DNA of 64,000 nt from Bradyrhizobium sp. ISRA464. GTDB taxonomy: Bacteria; Pseudomonadota; Alphaproteobacteria; Rhizobiales; Xanthobacteraceae. A program made the position numbers and the translations under genes. Of this stretch, positions 27,436 through 36,560 are shown in pieces; within the stretch, counting starts at the first letter, position 1, and each line of letters starts with the position of its first letter. The stretch spans positions 124,001-188,000 of the forward strand of contig NZ_CP094526.1 in assembly GCF_029910095.1 (NCBI RefSeq), read 5' to 3'. The notes under the pieces are model-generated. The model saw only the letters and a list, made by a program, of their open reading frames with translations. It was not told the origin of the DNA and searched no databases.

Positions 27436-28605
27436 TCACGCAGCGTTTCCGGTTGATGAGCGTTTTTGTTGTTCGAGCTCGGCACGAACCTCATCGGTAT
27501 CTGCACCGAGCACCGGCACTTTCAGGCCTTCGCCGATATTGCCGCCATTCCATTCGACCGGGAGCGCGGGCACGCGGAACGGCTTGCCGTCGGCATTGAC
27601 ATTGTTGACCAGGCCGCCGGGCCGCAGCACGTGCGGGTCCTGCAGCAGATCCTCTGGCCGATTGATCGGCGAGAAGCAGATGTTGAGCGCGTCGAGCCTG
27701 GCCGATAGATCCGCGACCTTCCAGCGTTTGATCTCCTCCGCGACGCGCGGAATGATTCGATCACGCGCCATGATGCGGTCCGTGGTTGTGCGCAGTGTCG
27801 GATCCTCCGCGAATTCCTGGAGACCGAACTCGTGGCAAAAGCTCTGCCAGTGACCTTCGGTCACGACGCCGATGAAGATGCGATCGCCGCCGGCGGCCTC
27901 GAAGATGTTGTAGATCGGCCAGGCATGCTCGCGCTCCGGCATCGAGCGCGGCTTGCGCCCGGTCATCTCATACTCGACCATATGCTGGGCGACCAGAAAC
28001 AGGCAGTTCTCGAACAGGCCAATGCGGATGTCCGCGCCGTTCTTGTTGCCGCCGCGCTTCTGGTAGAGCGCGGCGAGGATCGCAATCACGCCGAACATGC
28101 CGCCCATGATGTCGTTGGCGGAAGAGCCGACTCGCTGCGGCGTGTCGCGCGTGCCGGTCATCGCCGCGAGCCCCGACATCATCTGCACGACCTCATCGAG
28201 CGCGGGGCGATGGTCGTAGGGGCCGGACAGAAAACCCTTGTGGCCGGCGAGGATCAGATGCGGATATTTCTTGCGCAGTTCGTCGGCGCCGAGCCCCTGC
28301 TTCTCGAGCTGGCCGTCGCGAAAATTCTCCAGGAACACGTCGGCGCTTGCGAGCAGCCGGTGCATGGTCTCGCGGTCTTCAGGCTTGGCAAAATCGAGGA
28401 CGACGCTGCGCTTGCCGCGATTGAACAGCGGGAAGAACGAGACGCCCATGCCGCCGAGCGAACGGGTCTTGTCGCCGGCCGGCGGCTCGACCTTGATCAC
28501 CTCGGCGCCGAGCTGCGCCAGGACCATGCCGCAGGTCGGGCCCATCACCATGTGGGTCATCTCGACGACCCTCACGCCTTCCAGCGGCAGTCCGCTCCCC
28601 GTCAT
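27436..28605 (-). CDS. CaiB/BaiF family (class III) CoA-transferase
   Basis: A 389-residue enzyme from the ATG at 28605 (LPLEGVRVVEMTHMVMGP, then GAEVIKVEPPAGD). The catalytic Asp is probably D137 (HRPALDEVVQMMSGL). Class III enzymes move CoA between carboxylic acids, for example from succinyl-CoA to an incoming dicarboxylate. It forms an operon with the downstream lyase gene and is divergent from a LysR regulator. Substrate not deducible from sequence. Confidence 0.9.
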   Translation of the reverse strand: MTGSGLPLEGVRVVEMTHMVMGPTCGMVLAQLGAEVIKVEPPAGDKTRSLGGMGVSFFPLFNRGKRSVVLDFAKPEDRETMHRLLASADVFLENFRDGQLEKQGLGADELRKKYPHLILAGHKGFLSGPYDHRPALDEVVQMMSGLAAMTGTRDTPQRVGSSANDIMGGMFGVIAILAALYQKRGGNKNGADIRIGLFENCLFLVAQHMVEYEMTGRKPRSMPEREHAWPIYNIFEAAGGDRIFIGVVTEGHWQSFCHEFGLQEFAEDPTLRTTTDRIMARDRIIPRVAEEIKRWKVADLSARLDALNICFSPINRPEDLLQDPHVLRPGGLVNNVNADGKPFRVPALPVEWNGGNIGEGLKVPVLGADTDEVRAELEQQKRSSTGNAA

Positions 28606-28710
28606 CGGTCGCTCCGTGCTCGTTTCGTTGCTGAGACTAGGCTTCCGCACGCTATCTGAAAAATATAATCTGTCGAATAGTGTATTCGTGGTTCCAGAAC
28701 GCAAGGTCCG

Positions 28711-29634
28711 ATGGACTCGCGCCAGCTTCGCTATTTCATTGCGGTTTACGAGCAGCGCAACCTGTCGCGCGCGGCGGATCAGGCCAATGTCGCGCAATCC
28801 GCGCTCAGCCATCATATCGCGAACCTGGAATCCGAATTCGCTACGCCCTTGTTCGAGCGCAAGCCACGCGGCATGGAACCGACCGCGGCCGGCGAGCGGC
28901 TCTACGAGCACGCCCGCATCATTCTGCGTGCGATGGCGGCGGCCGAGCGCGAGATCAAGGAAGGCGGCAGCGAGATCGCCGGCGACATCTCGATCGGCAT
29001 GGCCAATTCCGGCATGAAGGCGATCGGCGTGCCGCTGATGCGCACCGTGCTGACAAAGTATCCGAACCTGAAGCTGTCGCTAACCGAAAGCCTCTCCGGT
29101 GCCACGCTGCTGCACCTGATGAGCTCCGAGGTCGATCTCGCGCTGGTCTACAACCCACCATCGGAAAGGGACCTGATCGCGGAGCCGGTGCTGGAGGAGC
29201 AGATGTTCTGCGTCGGCACTGAGAAGCTGATCGGCAACAAGGGACCCATCACGTTCGAGCAGGTCGCGCAGTTGCCGCTAATTCTGCTCCGGCACGGGTT
29301 GTCGGCCCGCGCGCTGCTGGACGACCCCGTACCGCTCAAGCGGCTGGAAGCCGGTGCAATCCTGCACCTCAACTCGACCAGCGGCATGATCGGTGCCCTC
29401 ACCGCGGGTTTGGGCTGCACGATCGCGACGACCCACTTCGTGAGCGAGCCATTGAAGGCAAAGGCACTGGTCGCACGCGAGGTGATCGAACCGAGGCTGA
29501 CCCGCACGCTCTACCTCTGCCGCCTGCGCAACCGCCCGATGACCTATGTGATGGAAGAAATGTGCCGGCTGATCCGCTCGCTGGTCGCCGAACAGGTGGG
29601 GCGCGGCGCCTGGGAGGCGACCCTTCTGATCTAG
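28711..29634 (+). CDS. LysR-family transcriptional regulator
   Basis: A 307-residue LysR protein: N-terminal winged helix (MDSRQLRYFIAVYEQRNLSRAADQANVAQSALSHHI region, residues 1-60) and a periplasmic-binding-like effector domain (about 90-295). It faces the CaiB/HMGL operon across 105 bases, the normal geometry for a LysR that controls its divergent neighbours, and is followed by an acid-symporter-like MFS gene. It probably senses the acid that these genes take up and degrade. That role is inference. Confidence 0.92.
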   Translation: MDSRQLRYFIAVYEQRNLSRAADQANVAQSALSHHIANLESEFATPLFERKPRGMEPTAAGERLYEHARIILRAMAAAEREIKEGGSEIAGDISIGMANSGMKAIGVPLMRTVLTKYPNLKLSLTESLSGATLLHLMSSEVDLALVYNPPSERDLIAEPVLEEQMFCVGTEKLIGNKGPITFEQVAQLPLILLRHGLSARALLDDPVPLKRLEAGAILHLNSTSGMIGALTAGLGCTIATTHFVSEPLKAKALVAREVIEPRLTRTLYLCRLRNRPMTYVMEEMCRLIRSLVAEQVGRGAWEATLLI

Positions 29635-29799
29635 CGCGCGTTCGAGTGAAGAAATTCACCAAGATCGGCGCTATCGAAAATGTCGAACGATTCCTTCGAT
29701 ATGTTCGTCTGGATTTCTGGCTTCCAACTGCCAAACATGGCGCTGACCGGCACGCCTTCGCAAGAAAGGCGGCCATTGGACCATTCGGGGAGGACCAGC

Positions 29800-31215
29800 A
29801 TGAGCGCCGTCGACGTCGGCTCAGTGACCGATCGTGTCAGCACGACAAGCGAGCCCGACGAGATCTCGCGGCGGCTTGAGGCGCTGCCCGCCTCCGCCTA
29901 TGTCTGGCGGCTGGTGATCCTGCTGTCGCTCGGCGGCTGTTTCGAGATCTACGATCTGTTCTTCACCGGCTATATCGCGCCCGGCCTCAGCCGCAGCGGC
30001 TTGATGACAACGACGACCCAGGCCTTCTTCGGCTTCTCCGGCATCGGCGCCTTCGTCGCCGCGACCTTTGCCGGCCTGTTCGTCGGCACCTTCTTCCTCG
30101 GCTTCCTCGCCGACCGCTTCGGGCGCAAGGCGGTCTTCACCTATTCGCTGCTGTTCTACAGCGTCGCTTCCGTCATCATGGCGTGCCAGACGACGCCCGG
30201 CGGCCTCTTGCTGTGGCGGTTCATTGCCGGGATCGGGATCGGCATCGAGGTCATCACCATCGATGCTTACATCACCGAGCTGGTGCCGAGCTGGATGCGC
30301 GGCCGCGCCTTTGCGATCAACCAAGCCGTGATGCTGTCGGCGGTGCCGATCGTTGCGGCGCTGTCGTGGTGGCTGGTGCCGCTCGCTCCTTACGGCATCG
30401 ACGGCTGGCGCTGGGTCGTCCTGATCGGCGCCACCGCGAGCATGGTGATCTGGGTGCTGCGACTCTATGTGCCGGAAAGCCCGCTCTGGCTGGCTCGCCA
30501 CGGCCGCGCCGGCGAGGCCAACAAGATCATGCGGACGCTCGAGGCCGCCGCAGGCGTAACTGCCGCGCGGCCGGCCGCAAGAGTTGCGATGGCACCGGCG
30601 CGCGCGCCGATCAAGCCGGCCGGCTATGCCGAGTTGTTCCGGCCGCCCTATGGCGCGCTGATTCTGCTCTTCATGATCTTCAATCTCTGCCAGGCCTTCG
30701 GCGTCTACGGTTTCGCCAACTGGGTTCCGGCCTTGCTGGTCCAGAAGGGCATCACCGTCACCAAGAGCCTGCAATATTCCTTCATCATTGCCATCGCCTA
30801 TCCGCTGGCGCCGCTGCTCGCCGCAACCTTCGCCGATCGCTTCGAGCGCAAATGGATCATTTGCGGCGCCGCCGCGGCGATCTCGGTGTTCGGCCTCGCG
30901 TTCTCGCAACTCACCGAGCCGGGGCTCCTGATCGCAAGCGGCGTGCTGGTGACCGGCGCCAACATGACGCTGTCCTATGCCTATCACGCCTACCAGACCG
31001 AGGTGTTCCCGACCGCGATCCGGGCCCGCGCGGCCGGCCTCGTCTATTCGATGAGCCGGCTCAGCGCGACCTTCTCCGGCTTTATCGTGGCTTTCATGCT
31101 GCGCGAAGCCGGCGTCGGCGGGGTGTTCGGCCTGATCACCACGGCGATGGTCATCGTGATCGTCGCGATCGGCGTCTGGGGACCCACGGTCCGCGGCAAG
31201 CCGCTCGACGCCTGA
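29800..31215 (+). CDS. MFS transporter, aromatic acid/H+ symporter-like
   Basis: A 471-residue, 12-helix protein of the sugar/aromatic acid transporter type. The loop 2-3 motif GFLADRFGRKAVFTYS is present, the loop 6-7 motif appears as YVPESPLWLARHGR, and GCFEIYDLFFTGYIAPGL in helix 1 carries the acidic residue typical of acid symporters. The start at 29800 was chosen for its GGGAGG site; the frame continues 40 codons upstream without family resemblance. It lies after the LysR gene and is the likely uptake system for the CaiB/HMGL pathway. Confidence 0.87.
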   Translation: MSAVDVGSVTDRVSTTSEPDEISRRLEALPASAYVWRLVILLSLGGCFEIYDLFFTGYIAPGLSRSGLMTTTTQAFFGFSGIGAFVAATFAGLFVGTFFLGFLADRFGRKAVFTYSLLFYSVASVIMACQTTPGGLLLWRFIAGIGIGIEVITIDAYITELVPSWMRGRAFAINQAVMLSAVPIVAALSWWLVPLAPYGIDGWRWVVLIGATASMVIWVLRLYVPESPLWLARHGRAGEANKIMRTLEAAAGVTAARPAARVAMAPARAPIKPAGYAELFRPPYGALILLFMIFNLCQAFGVYGFANWVPALLVQKGITVTKSLQYSFIIAIAYPLAPLLAATFADRFERKWIICGAAAAISVFGLAFSQLTEPGLLIASGVLVTGANMTLSYAYHAYQTEVFPTAIRARAAGLVYSMSRLSATFSGFIVAFMLREAGVGGVFGLITTAMVIVIVAIGVWGPTVRGKPLDA

Positions 31216-31293
31216 TCGCGACACAATCGGCACTTGCCGAAGCCTTATTGGGTGTCTACCTCTCGCGAGAACTTCCGGAGAGGTAACCCAGTC

Positions 31294-32040
31294 ATGTTGG
31301 ACGCCGCCGTCAAGGCGCTTTCGCAGATCCTGTCACCGCCGATGCGCGCGATCCTGTGGCGCTCGATCGGGCTTGCGCTCGTGCTCATCACGGTGCTGGC
31401 GATCGGCTTGCAGCGGCTGCTCAGCTGGTTTGCCGACTATGGCGAGGTCTGGGCGGAGGGCATGCTCGGCCCGAACTTCCATTCCACCCTGCACGTGCTG
31501 TCCTGGGTCATCTCGATCGCCGCCGGCCTTGGCGTCGTGCTCGGCGGCATCTTCCTGATGCCCGCGATCACTTCGCTGGTAGCGAGCCTGTTCGTCGACG
31601 ACGTCGCCGACATTGTCGAGCGCGAGCATTATCCGGCCGAGCCGCCCGGCGCGGCATTGCCATTCGCGCTCGCGATGACCGAAGGCGCCAAGACGGCGCT
31701 GCTGACGATCCTGGTCTACCTGGTTGCACTGCCTTTCGTGCTGTTCGCGGGCGTCGGCTTCATCGTGTTCTTCATCGCGACCGCGTGGCTGTTGGGACGG
31801 GAATATTTCGAGCTCGCCGCGATGCGTTTCCGCTCGCCCGCGGAAGCCAAGGCGATGCGCCGGGACCATGCATCGACCATATTCACCGCGGGCTTGTTCA
31901 TCGCCGCCTTCGTCTCGATCCCGATCGTCAATCTGGCGACACCGCTGTTCGGCATGGCCTTCATGGTCCACATGCACAAGCGGCTGTCCGCTTCATGGTC
32001 CACATGCACAAGCGGCTGTCCGGCTCGCGGCCCGAGTTGA
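31294..32040 (+). CDS. EI24/CysZ-like membrane protein with frameshifted C-terminus
   Basis: A 248-residue protein with about four hydrophobic segments and the EI24-domain layout (RSIGLALVLITVLAIGLQ; FVLFAGVGFIVFFIATAWLLGREYFELAAMRF). CysZ-type members move sulfate; this branch is uncharacterised. The last about 14 codons are abnormal: a 32-bp tandem duplication (31959-32022) shifts the frame so that the protein ends at 32040. Deleting one copy restores a C-terminus SGSRPELIEPRRHQEISLR ending at 32078. The conserved membrane core is unaffected, so the gene may still work. Confidence 0.82.
   Translation: MLDAAVKALSQILSPPMRAILWRSIGLALVLITVLAIGLQRLLSWFADYGEVWAEGMLGPNFHSTLHVLSWVISIAAGLGVVLGGIFLMPAITSLVASLFVDDVADIVEREHYPAEPPGAALPFALAMTEGAKTALLTILVYLVALPFVLFAGVGFIVFFIATAWLLGREYFELAAMRFRSPAEAKAMRRDHASTIFTAGLFIAAFVSIPIVNLATPLFGMAFMVHMHKRLSASWSTCTSGCPARGPS
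31959..32022. repeat. 32-bp perfect tandem duplication
   Basis: 31959-31990 and 31991-32022 are identical (CTTCATGGTCCACATGCACA...). The unit length is not a multiple of three, so it changes the reading frame of the EI24-like gene. Confidence 0.95.
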
Positions 32041-32197
32041 TCGAGCCGCGACGGCATCAGGAAATTTCGCTGCGATAACGGCGCACTCAGGAGACGGCCA
32101 CGCCGCATTTGCGCGACGAGCACCGCGAAGAGCGGGATCCCGAAGCGGCCCCAGAAACCACTCGCAGTGGTTACAACCTCATGATGTCGATCATGCC

Positions 32198-32956
32198 TCA
32201 GACGGTCTTTTCCGGCCACCGGCAAAGGTCATTGATCAGACATACTTCGCAACGCGGCGAGCGCGCGAGGCAGGTGTAGCGGCCATGCAGGATCAGCCAG
32301 TGATGGGCGTGCAGCATGAACTCCAGCGGGATCACCTTCTCCAGCGCCAGCTCGACCTCGAGCGGGGTCTTGCCAGGCGCCAGCCCCGTGCGATTTCCGA
32401 CGCGAAACACATGGGTATCGACCGCCATCGTGTGCTCGCCGAACGCCATATTGAGCACGACATTCGCGGTCTTGCGGCCGGCGCCGGGTAGTGACTCGAT
32501 CTCGGCACGGGTGCGCGGCACCTCGCCGCCGAATTCGGCGATCAGCTTCTCGGACAGCGCAATGACGTTCTTCGCCTTATTGCGATACAGCCCGATGGTC
32601 TTGATGTAGTCGCGCACCTTGTCCTCGCCGAGCGCGAGCATCTTCTCCGGCGTATCGGCGACCGCGAACAGCGCCCGTGTCGCCTTGTTGACGCCGGCAT
32701 CGGTCGCCTGCGCCGACAGCACCACCGCGACCAGCAGCGTGTAGGGGTTGAGGTGTTCGAGCTCACCTTTGGGCTCGGGATTGGCTTTGCGGAACCGATC
32801 GAAGGCATCGTAGACCTCCACTTCCGTCCAGGGCTTCGGTTTCGCCGCCTTCTTTGCCGCGCGTTTAGACAGTGGCCTTGCCGTTTTCGCGGGCTTCTTC
32901 GGCGCGGACCGAACGGTTGATGTCTTGGCGCGTTGAGAGCGGATGATTTTGGCCAT
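32198..32956 (-). CDS. nth: Endonuclease III
   Basis: A 252-residue base-excision repair glycosylase/AP lyase for oxidised pyrimidines. The helix-hairpin-helix LPGAGRKTANV with catalytic K162, the catalytic D180 (MAVDTHVFRV), and the C-terminal [4Fe-4S] pattern C-X6-C-X2-C-X5-C (TCLARSPRCEVCLINDLC) are all present. It has a Lys/Arg/Ala/Pro-rich N-terminal extension of about 40 residues compared with E. coli Nth. The start at 32956 lies 22 bases from the divergent DUF2244 gene, so the promoters overlap. Confidence 0.95.
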   Translation of the reverse strand: MAKIIRSQRAKTSTVRSAPKKPAKTARPLSKRAAKKAAKPKPWTEVEVYDAFDRFRKANPEPKGELEHLNPYTLLVAVVLSAQATDAGVNKATRALFAVADTPEKMLALGEDKVRDYIKTIGLYRNKAKNVIALSEKLIAEFGGEVPRTRAEIESLPGAGRKTANVVLNMAFGEHTMAVDTHVFRVGNRTGLAPGKTPLEVELALEKVIPLEFMLHAHHWLILHGRYTCLARSPRCEVCLINDLCRWPEKTV

Positions 32957-32978
32957 GACCGGGATATACTGATACGTC

Positions 32979-33524
32979 ATGACTGCAGGCAATGATTTTG
33001 ATCCCAAGGATGACCTTGAGGCGATCGGCTCTGACGCCGAGCCGGCGCTGTTCTCGGCATTGCTGACGCCGCACCGCTCGCTCAACCGGACCGGCTTCGC
33101 GGTGCTGATGACAGCGGTCACCGCGATCAGCTTCATCGCCGGCGCGGTGTTCTGGTGGATGGGTGCCTGGCCGATCTTCGGCTTCTTCGGCCTCGACGTG
33201 CTGGTGATCTATTGGGCGTTCAAGGTCAATTTCCGTACCGCCAAAGCGAGCGAGGAGATCACCGTGACATCATCAGAATTGCGGGTGCGCCGGATCAGCC
33301 ACCGCGGCCATGTGGTGGAATGGGTGCTCAATCCGCTCTGGGTGCAGTTCGAGCAGAAGTCGCATGAGGAGTTCGGCATCGAACGGCTTTACCTGATCTC
33401 CAGGGGCCGCCGGGTGAGCATCGGGAGCTTCCTGAGTCCGGACGAAAAGGCCAGCTTTTCCAAAGCCTTGATAGCCGCGCTAAACACCGCCAAGCGAGGC
33501 CCGACCTATAATCCCATTCATTGA
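32979..33524 (+). CDS. DUF2244 membrane protein
   Basis: A 181-residue protein with two adjacent transmembrane segments (FAVLMTAVTAISFIAGAVFWW and GFFGLDVLVIYWAF; residues about 40-85), followed by a soluble domain (LRVRRISHRGHVVEWVLNPLWVQFEQ...RVSIGSFLSPDEKASF). This is the DUF2244 pattern, usually about 165-180 residues. Function unknown. It is divergent from nth and followed by the Ada-like gene. Confidence 0.87.
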   Translation: MTAGNDFDPKDDLEAIGSDAEPALFSALLTPHRSLNRTGFAVLMTAVTAISFIAGAVFWWMGAWPIFGFFGLDVLVIYWAFKVNFRTAKASEEITVTSSELRVRRISHRGHVVEWVLNPLWVQFEQKSHEEFGIERLYLISRGRRVSIGSFLSPDEKASFSKALIAALNTAKRGPTYNPIH

Positions 33525-33582
33525 TCGCGGCTTGTCAGAAATCGGGTGGTTCGGACGCGCCATGGCTCCTAAATCAGAGACC

Positions 33583-34479
33583 ATGATGACACTCGCCATA
33601 CATGACCAGCGCCTGACCAAGCCGGGCCTCCAGAACGCAGCGTTGCGTGACTACGATTCGGTGCGGCGCGCGATCGCCTTCATCTCGGAGCACTGGCGTG
33701 CGCAGCCGACCATCGAGGCGATGGCCGACGCCGCCGGTGTCACGCCGGATGAGCTCCACCATTTGTTCCGCCGTTGGGCGGGGCTGACGCCGAAAGCCTT
33801 CATGCAGGCGCTGACCCTGGATCACGCCAAGGGCCTGCTGCGCGGCTCCGCCAGCGTGCTCGATGCGGCGCTCGACTCCGGCCTTTCAGGGCCGGGCCGT
33901 CTGCACGACCTGTTCGTGACTCACGAGGCGATGTCGCCAGGCGAGTGGAAGAACGGCGGCGCCGGCATGACGCTGCGCTACGGCTTCCATCCCTCGCCGT
34001 TCGGCACCGCGATCGTGATCGCGACGAGCCGGGGGCTGGCGGGCCTCGCCTTCGCCGATCCCGGTGACGAGCAGATCGCCTTCGCCGATATGACGCGGCG
34101 CTGGCCGAACGCGACCTATGTCGAGGACACCGACGGCACCACCATGTTGGCGCAGCGTATCTTCGATACGCGGTTGTGGCGGCCGGACCAACCGCTGCGC
34201 GTGGTCCTGATCGGCACCGATTTCGAGGTGCGGGTGTGGGAGACGTTGCTGAAGATCCCGATGGGCCGCGCGGTCAGCTATTCCGACATCGCCAACAAGA
34301 TCAGCAATCCGAAGGCGTCACGCGCCGTCGGCGCCGCGGTCGGCCGCAACCCGGTGTCGTTCGTGGTGCCCTGCCATCGTGCACTCGGCAAGAGCGGCGC
34401 GCTGACCGGCTATCACTGGGGCATCACCCGCAAGCAGGCGATGCTGGGCTGGGAAGCCGGGCAGGTGGGCTTGCACTAA
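33583..34479 (+). CDS. Ada-like AraC/methylated-DNA-cysteine methyltransferase
   Basis: A 298-residue fusion: an AraC-type helix-turn-helix (about 25-105, EAMADAAGVTPDELHHLFRRWAGLTP) joined to a C-terminal MGMT domain with the acceptor Cys264 in VVPCHRALG. It would remove O6-methyl or O4-methyl groups from DNA. The N-terminal zinc/phosphotriester domain of E. coli Ada (Cys38) is absent, so activation by methylphosphotriesters is not expected. The start is taken at the ATG pair at 33583; the frame also opens at a TTG at 33532. Confidence 0.88.
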   Translation: MMTLAIHDQRLTKPGLQNAALRDYDSVRRAIAFISEHWRAQPTIEAMADAAGVTPDELHHLFRRWAGLTPKAFMQALTLDHAKGLLRGSASVLDAALDSGLSGPGRLHDLFVTHEAMSPGEWKNGGAGMTLRYGFHPSPFGTAIVIATSRGLAGLAFADPGDEQIAFADMTRRWPNATYVEDTDGTTMLAQRIFDTRLWRPDQPLRVVLIGTDFEVRVWETLLKIPMGRAVSYSDIANKISNPKASRAVGAAVGRNPVSFVVPCHRALGKSGALTGYHWGITRKQAMLGWEAGQVGLH

Positions 34480-34533
34480 GGCGAACGGTTCAGCTTCCCG
34501 CCATCCTAGGAAGCCGTGAACGGTGCAGCTCCA

Positions 34534-34620
34534 GTCATTGCGAGGAGCGACAGCGACGAAGCAATCCATTCTTCCGCGCGTGCCGCGCGATGGATTGCTT
34601 CGCTATCGCTCGCAATGACG
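34534..34620. repeat. Long inverted repeat, CGTCATTGCGAGGAGC type (copy 2)
   Basis: GTCATTGCGAGGAGCGACAGCGACGAAGCAATCCAT... and ...ATGGATTGCTTCGCTATCGCTCGCAATGAC are inverted arms around GCGCGTGCCGCGCG. It lies between the Ada-like gene and the convergent gpmA stop. The right arm is shortened by a few bases. Confidence 0.9.
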
Positions 34621-34658
34621 TGGACCGGGCTGCTGCGCCGATGCGCGCGTCCGCTCGC

Positions 34659-35282
34659 TCAGCCAGCCAGATCGACCTTGGATGCCACGGTGGAATCGGC
34701 ATTGAGCCGGTACACCACGGGCGCGCCGGTCGCGAGCTCGCGCTTGATGATCTGCTCGGGCGTCAGCTTTTCCAGCACCATGATCAGTGCGCGCAGCGAA
34801 TTGCCGTGGGCAGCAACCAGCGTGCGCTGGCCGCGCAGCACGCCGGGCAGGATCTCCTGCACGTAGTAGGGCAAGGCGCGCGCAAGCGTGTCTTTGAGGC
34901 TTTCGCCGCCGGGCGGCGACACGTCGTAGGAACGGCGCCAGATCAGCACCTGGTCTTCGCCCCACTTCTTGCGCGCGTCGTCCTTGTTGAGGCCGGAGAG
35001 ATCGCCGTAGTCGCGTTCGTTGAGCGCGAGGTTCTGCGTCGTCGGCAGCCCGGTCTGGCCGATCTCGGCGAGCATCAGTTTCAGCGTGTGCTGGGCGCGC
35101 GTAAGGTCGGAGGTGAAGGCAACGTCGAACGACAGGTCCTGCGCCTTGAGCTTGCGGCCGGCTTCCTTGGCTTCGTTGATGCCCTGCTCGGTGAGATCAG
35201 GATCCTTCCATCCGGTGAAGAGATTCTTCAGGTTCCAGTCGCTCTGGCCGTGCCGCACGAGCACAAGAAGACGTTCGCTCAT
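34659..35282 (-). CDS. gpmA: 2,3-bisphosphoglycerate-dependent phosphoglycerate mutase
   Basis: A 207-residue histidine-phosphatase-superfamily enzyme. The RHGQSDWN motif provides the phosphorylated H11, followed by [13 protein letters not shown]. The second His is in [13 protein letters not shown]. It interconverts 3- and 2-phosphoglycerate. The length fits the short alphaproteobacterial dPGM rather than the 250-residue E. coli form. It lies 29 bases downstream of dapB, likely in one operon. Confidence 0.95.
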   Translation of the reverse strand: MSERLLVLVRHGQSDWNLKNLFTGWKDPDLTEQGINEAKEAGRKLKAQDLSFDVAFTSDLTRAQHTLKLMLAEIGQTGLPTTQNLALNERDYGDLSGLNKDDARKKWGEDQVLIWRRSYDVSPPGGESLKDTLARALPYYVQEILPGVLRGQRTLVAAHGNSLRALIMVLEKLTPEQIIKRELATGAPVVYRLNADSTVASKVDLAG

Positions 35283-35311
35283 TCAAAGTTTCCATTGTTG
35301 TTTTAGCTTTA

Positions 35312-36124
35312 TTATTCACTCAGCCCGAGCACGTCAGCCATCGAGTACATGCCGGGCTTCCTGCCCTGCGCCCACAGCGCCGCCCTCAGCGCACCTTGCG
35401 CGAACAGCGCGCGGTCCTCGGCATGATGAGAGAGCGTGATGCGCTCCGACGGACCTGCAAAGATCACACTGTGGTCGCCGGCAATGGTGCCGCCGCGCAG
35501 GGAGGCAAAGCCGATGTCGCCGGCGCGCCGTGCGCCGGTAAGTCCATCGCGGCCACGCGCCGAATGCTGCTCCAGCGCGATCTTGCGTCCCGCGGCAGCG
35601 GCTTCGCCGAGCATCAACGCCGTGCCCGACGGCGCGTCGATCTTGGACTTGTGGTGCATCTCCAGAATTTCGATATCGAAGCTCTGGTCGAGCGATTGCG
35701 CGACGCGCTTGACCAGTGCGGCAAGCAGATTGACGCCGAGGCTCATATTGCCCGACTTCACCACGATCGCTCGATCGGTCACGCTCCTGATCACGGCATC
35801 ATCCGATTGCGACAGGCCGGTGGTGCCGATGATGTGAACGAGGCCACGCTGGGCCGCGATCGCGACATTGGCGATGGTCGCGGCCGGCACGGTGAAATCC
35901 AAGATGCCGTCGGCATTGGCCGACATCGACCACAGGTCGGCCGACAGCGTGACGCCGTTGGCCGGCAGGCCGGCCAGCACCCCGGCATCCTTGCCCAGCA
36001 GTTCCGAGCCCGGCGCTTCGAGCGCGCCCACCAGAACCGCTCCCGGGGTTTCGGAAATTACCCGCGTCAGCGTGCGGCCCATCCGGCCGCCGGCTCCCGC
36101 AACGATTAGACGCATGTCAGCCAT
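35312..36124 (-). CDS. dapB: 4-hydroxy-tetrahydrodipicolinate reductase
   Basis: A 270-residue lysine/diaminopimelate pathway enzyme. The N-terminal nucleotide motif is [10 protein letters not shown], and the substrate/catalytic motif is [16 protein letters not shown], with the His-His and Lys of the family. It reduces HTPA to tetrahydrodipicolinate using NAD(P)H. Met4 is an alternative start. The downstream gene is gpmA. A palindromic repeat lies in its 5' region. Confidence 0.96.
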   Translation of the reverse strand: MADMRLIVAGAGGRMGRTLTRVISETPGAVLVGALEAPGSELLGKDAGVLAGLPANGVTLSADLWSMSANADGILDFTVPAATIANVAIAAQRGLVHIIGTTGLSQSDDAVIRSVTDRAIVVKSGNMSLGVNLLAALVKRVAQSLDQSFDIEILEMHHKSKIDAPSGTALMLGEAAAAGRKIALEQHSARGRDGLTGARRAGDIGFASLRGGTIAGDHSVIFAGPSERITLSHHAEDRALFAQGALRAALWAQGRKPGMYSMADVLGLSE

Positions 36125-36149
36125 GGCTCACCTCTGAGGGCCGTATAAA

Positions 36150-36196
36150 GCATGATCCGGGAAAGTGGAAACCGGTTTTCCGGCGATGGATCATGC
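36150..36196. repeat. Palindromic repeat, GCATG-type (copy 3)
   Basis: GCATGATCCGGGAAAGTGGAAACCGG and its inverted partner CCGGCGATGGATCATGC. It sits 25 bases upstream of the dapB start on the minus strand, so it could be in the dapB leader. Confidence 0.85.
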
Positions 36197-36242
36197 GTCG
36201 AACGGGGGTCATCGAGGCTGTTCCGGCAGCTGAACCGGCTGT

Positions 36243-36539
36243 CTACGGGCTGTCGTGGCCCTGGATGATAATGAGGTCGGCGATCGAATGCGGCTGCCGC
36301 ACCTTGATGTTGGCCTGATATTCCGGCGAGTGGTAGCAGGCCAGAGCGGTCTCGTAGTCGGGAAATTCGATCACGACGTTGCGCGAGCGGCTCTGGCCCT
36401 CGACGCTGGCGAACTTGCCACCGCGCACGATGAACTTGCCGCCAAATTTCTGGAAGATGGCCGGATTGGCCGCCATGTAAGGCTTGTAGCCTTCCTCATT
36501 GTGAACGTCGACGCGTCCAATCCAGTAGCCCTTCGCCAT
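36243..36539 (-). CDS. DUF1330 protein
   Basis: A 98-residue dimeric alpha-beta-barrel type protein, MAKGYWIGRVDVHNEEGYKPYM at the N-terminus. The family motifs are FGGKFIVRGG and VVIEFPDYETALACYHSPEYQ. Function unknown; often found next to metabolic genes. It lies 21 bases after pyrF on the same strand, so probably in the pyrF transcript. Confidence 0.9.
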   Translation of the reverse strand: MAKGYWIGRVDVHNEEGYKPYMAANPAIFQKFGGKFIVRGGKFASVEGQSRSRNVVIEFPDYETALACYHSPEYQANIKVRQPHSIADLIIIQGHDSP

Positions 36540-36560
36540 TTCTTTCTCCCTTGTTGCTGT

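Noticed and set aside
32041..32225. Minus-strand frame of 169 residues between the EI24 gene and nth
   Set aside because: It mostly overlaps the EI24 gene in antisense, including the duplicated 32-mers, and has no recognisable domain.
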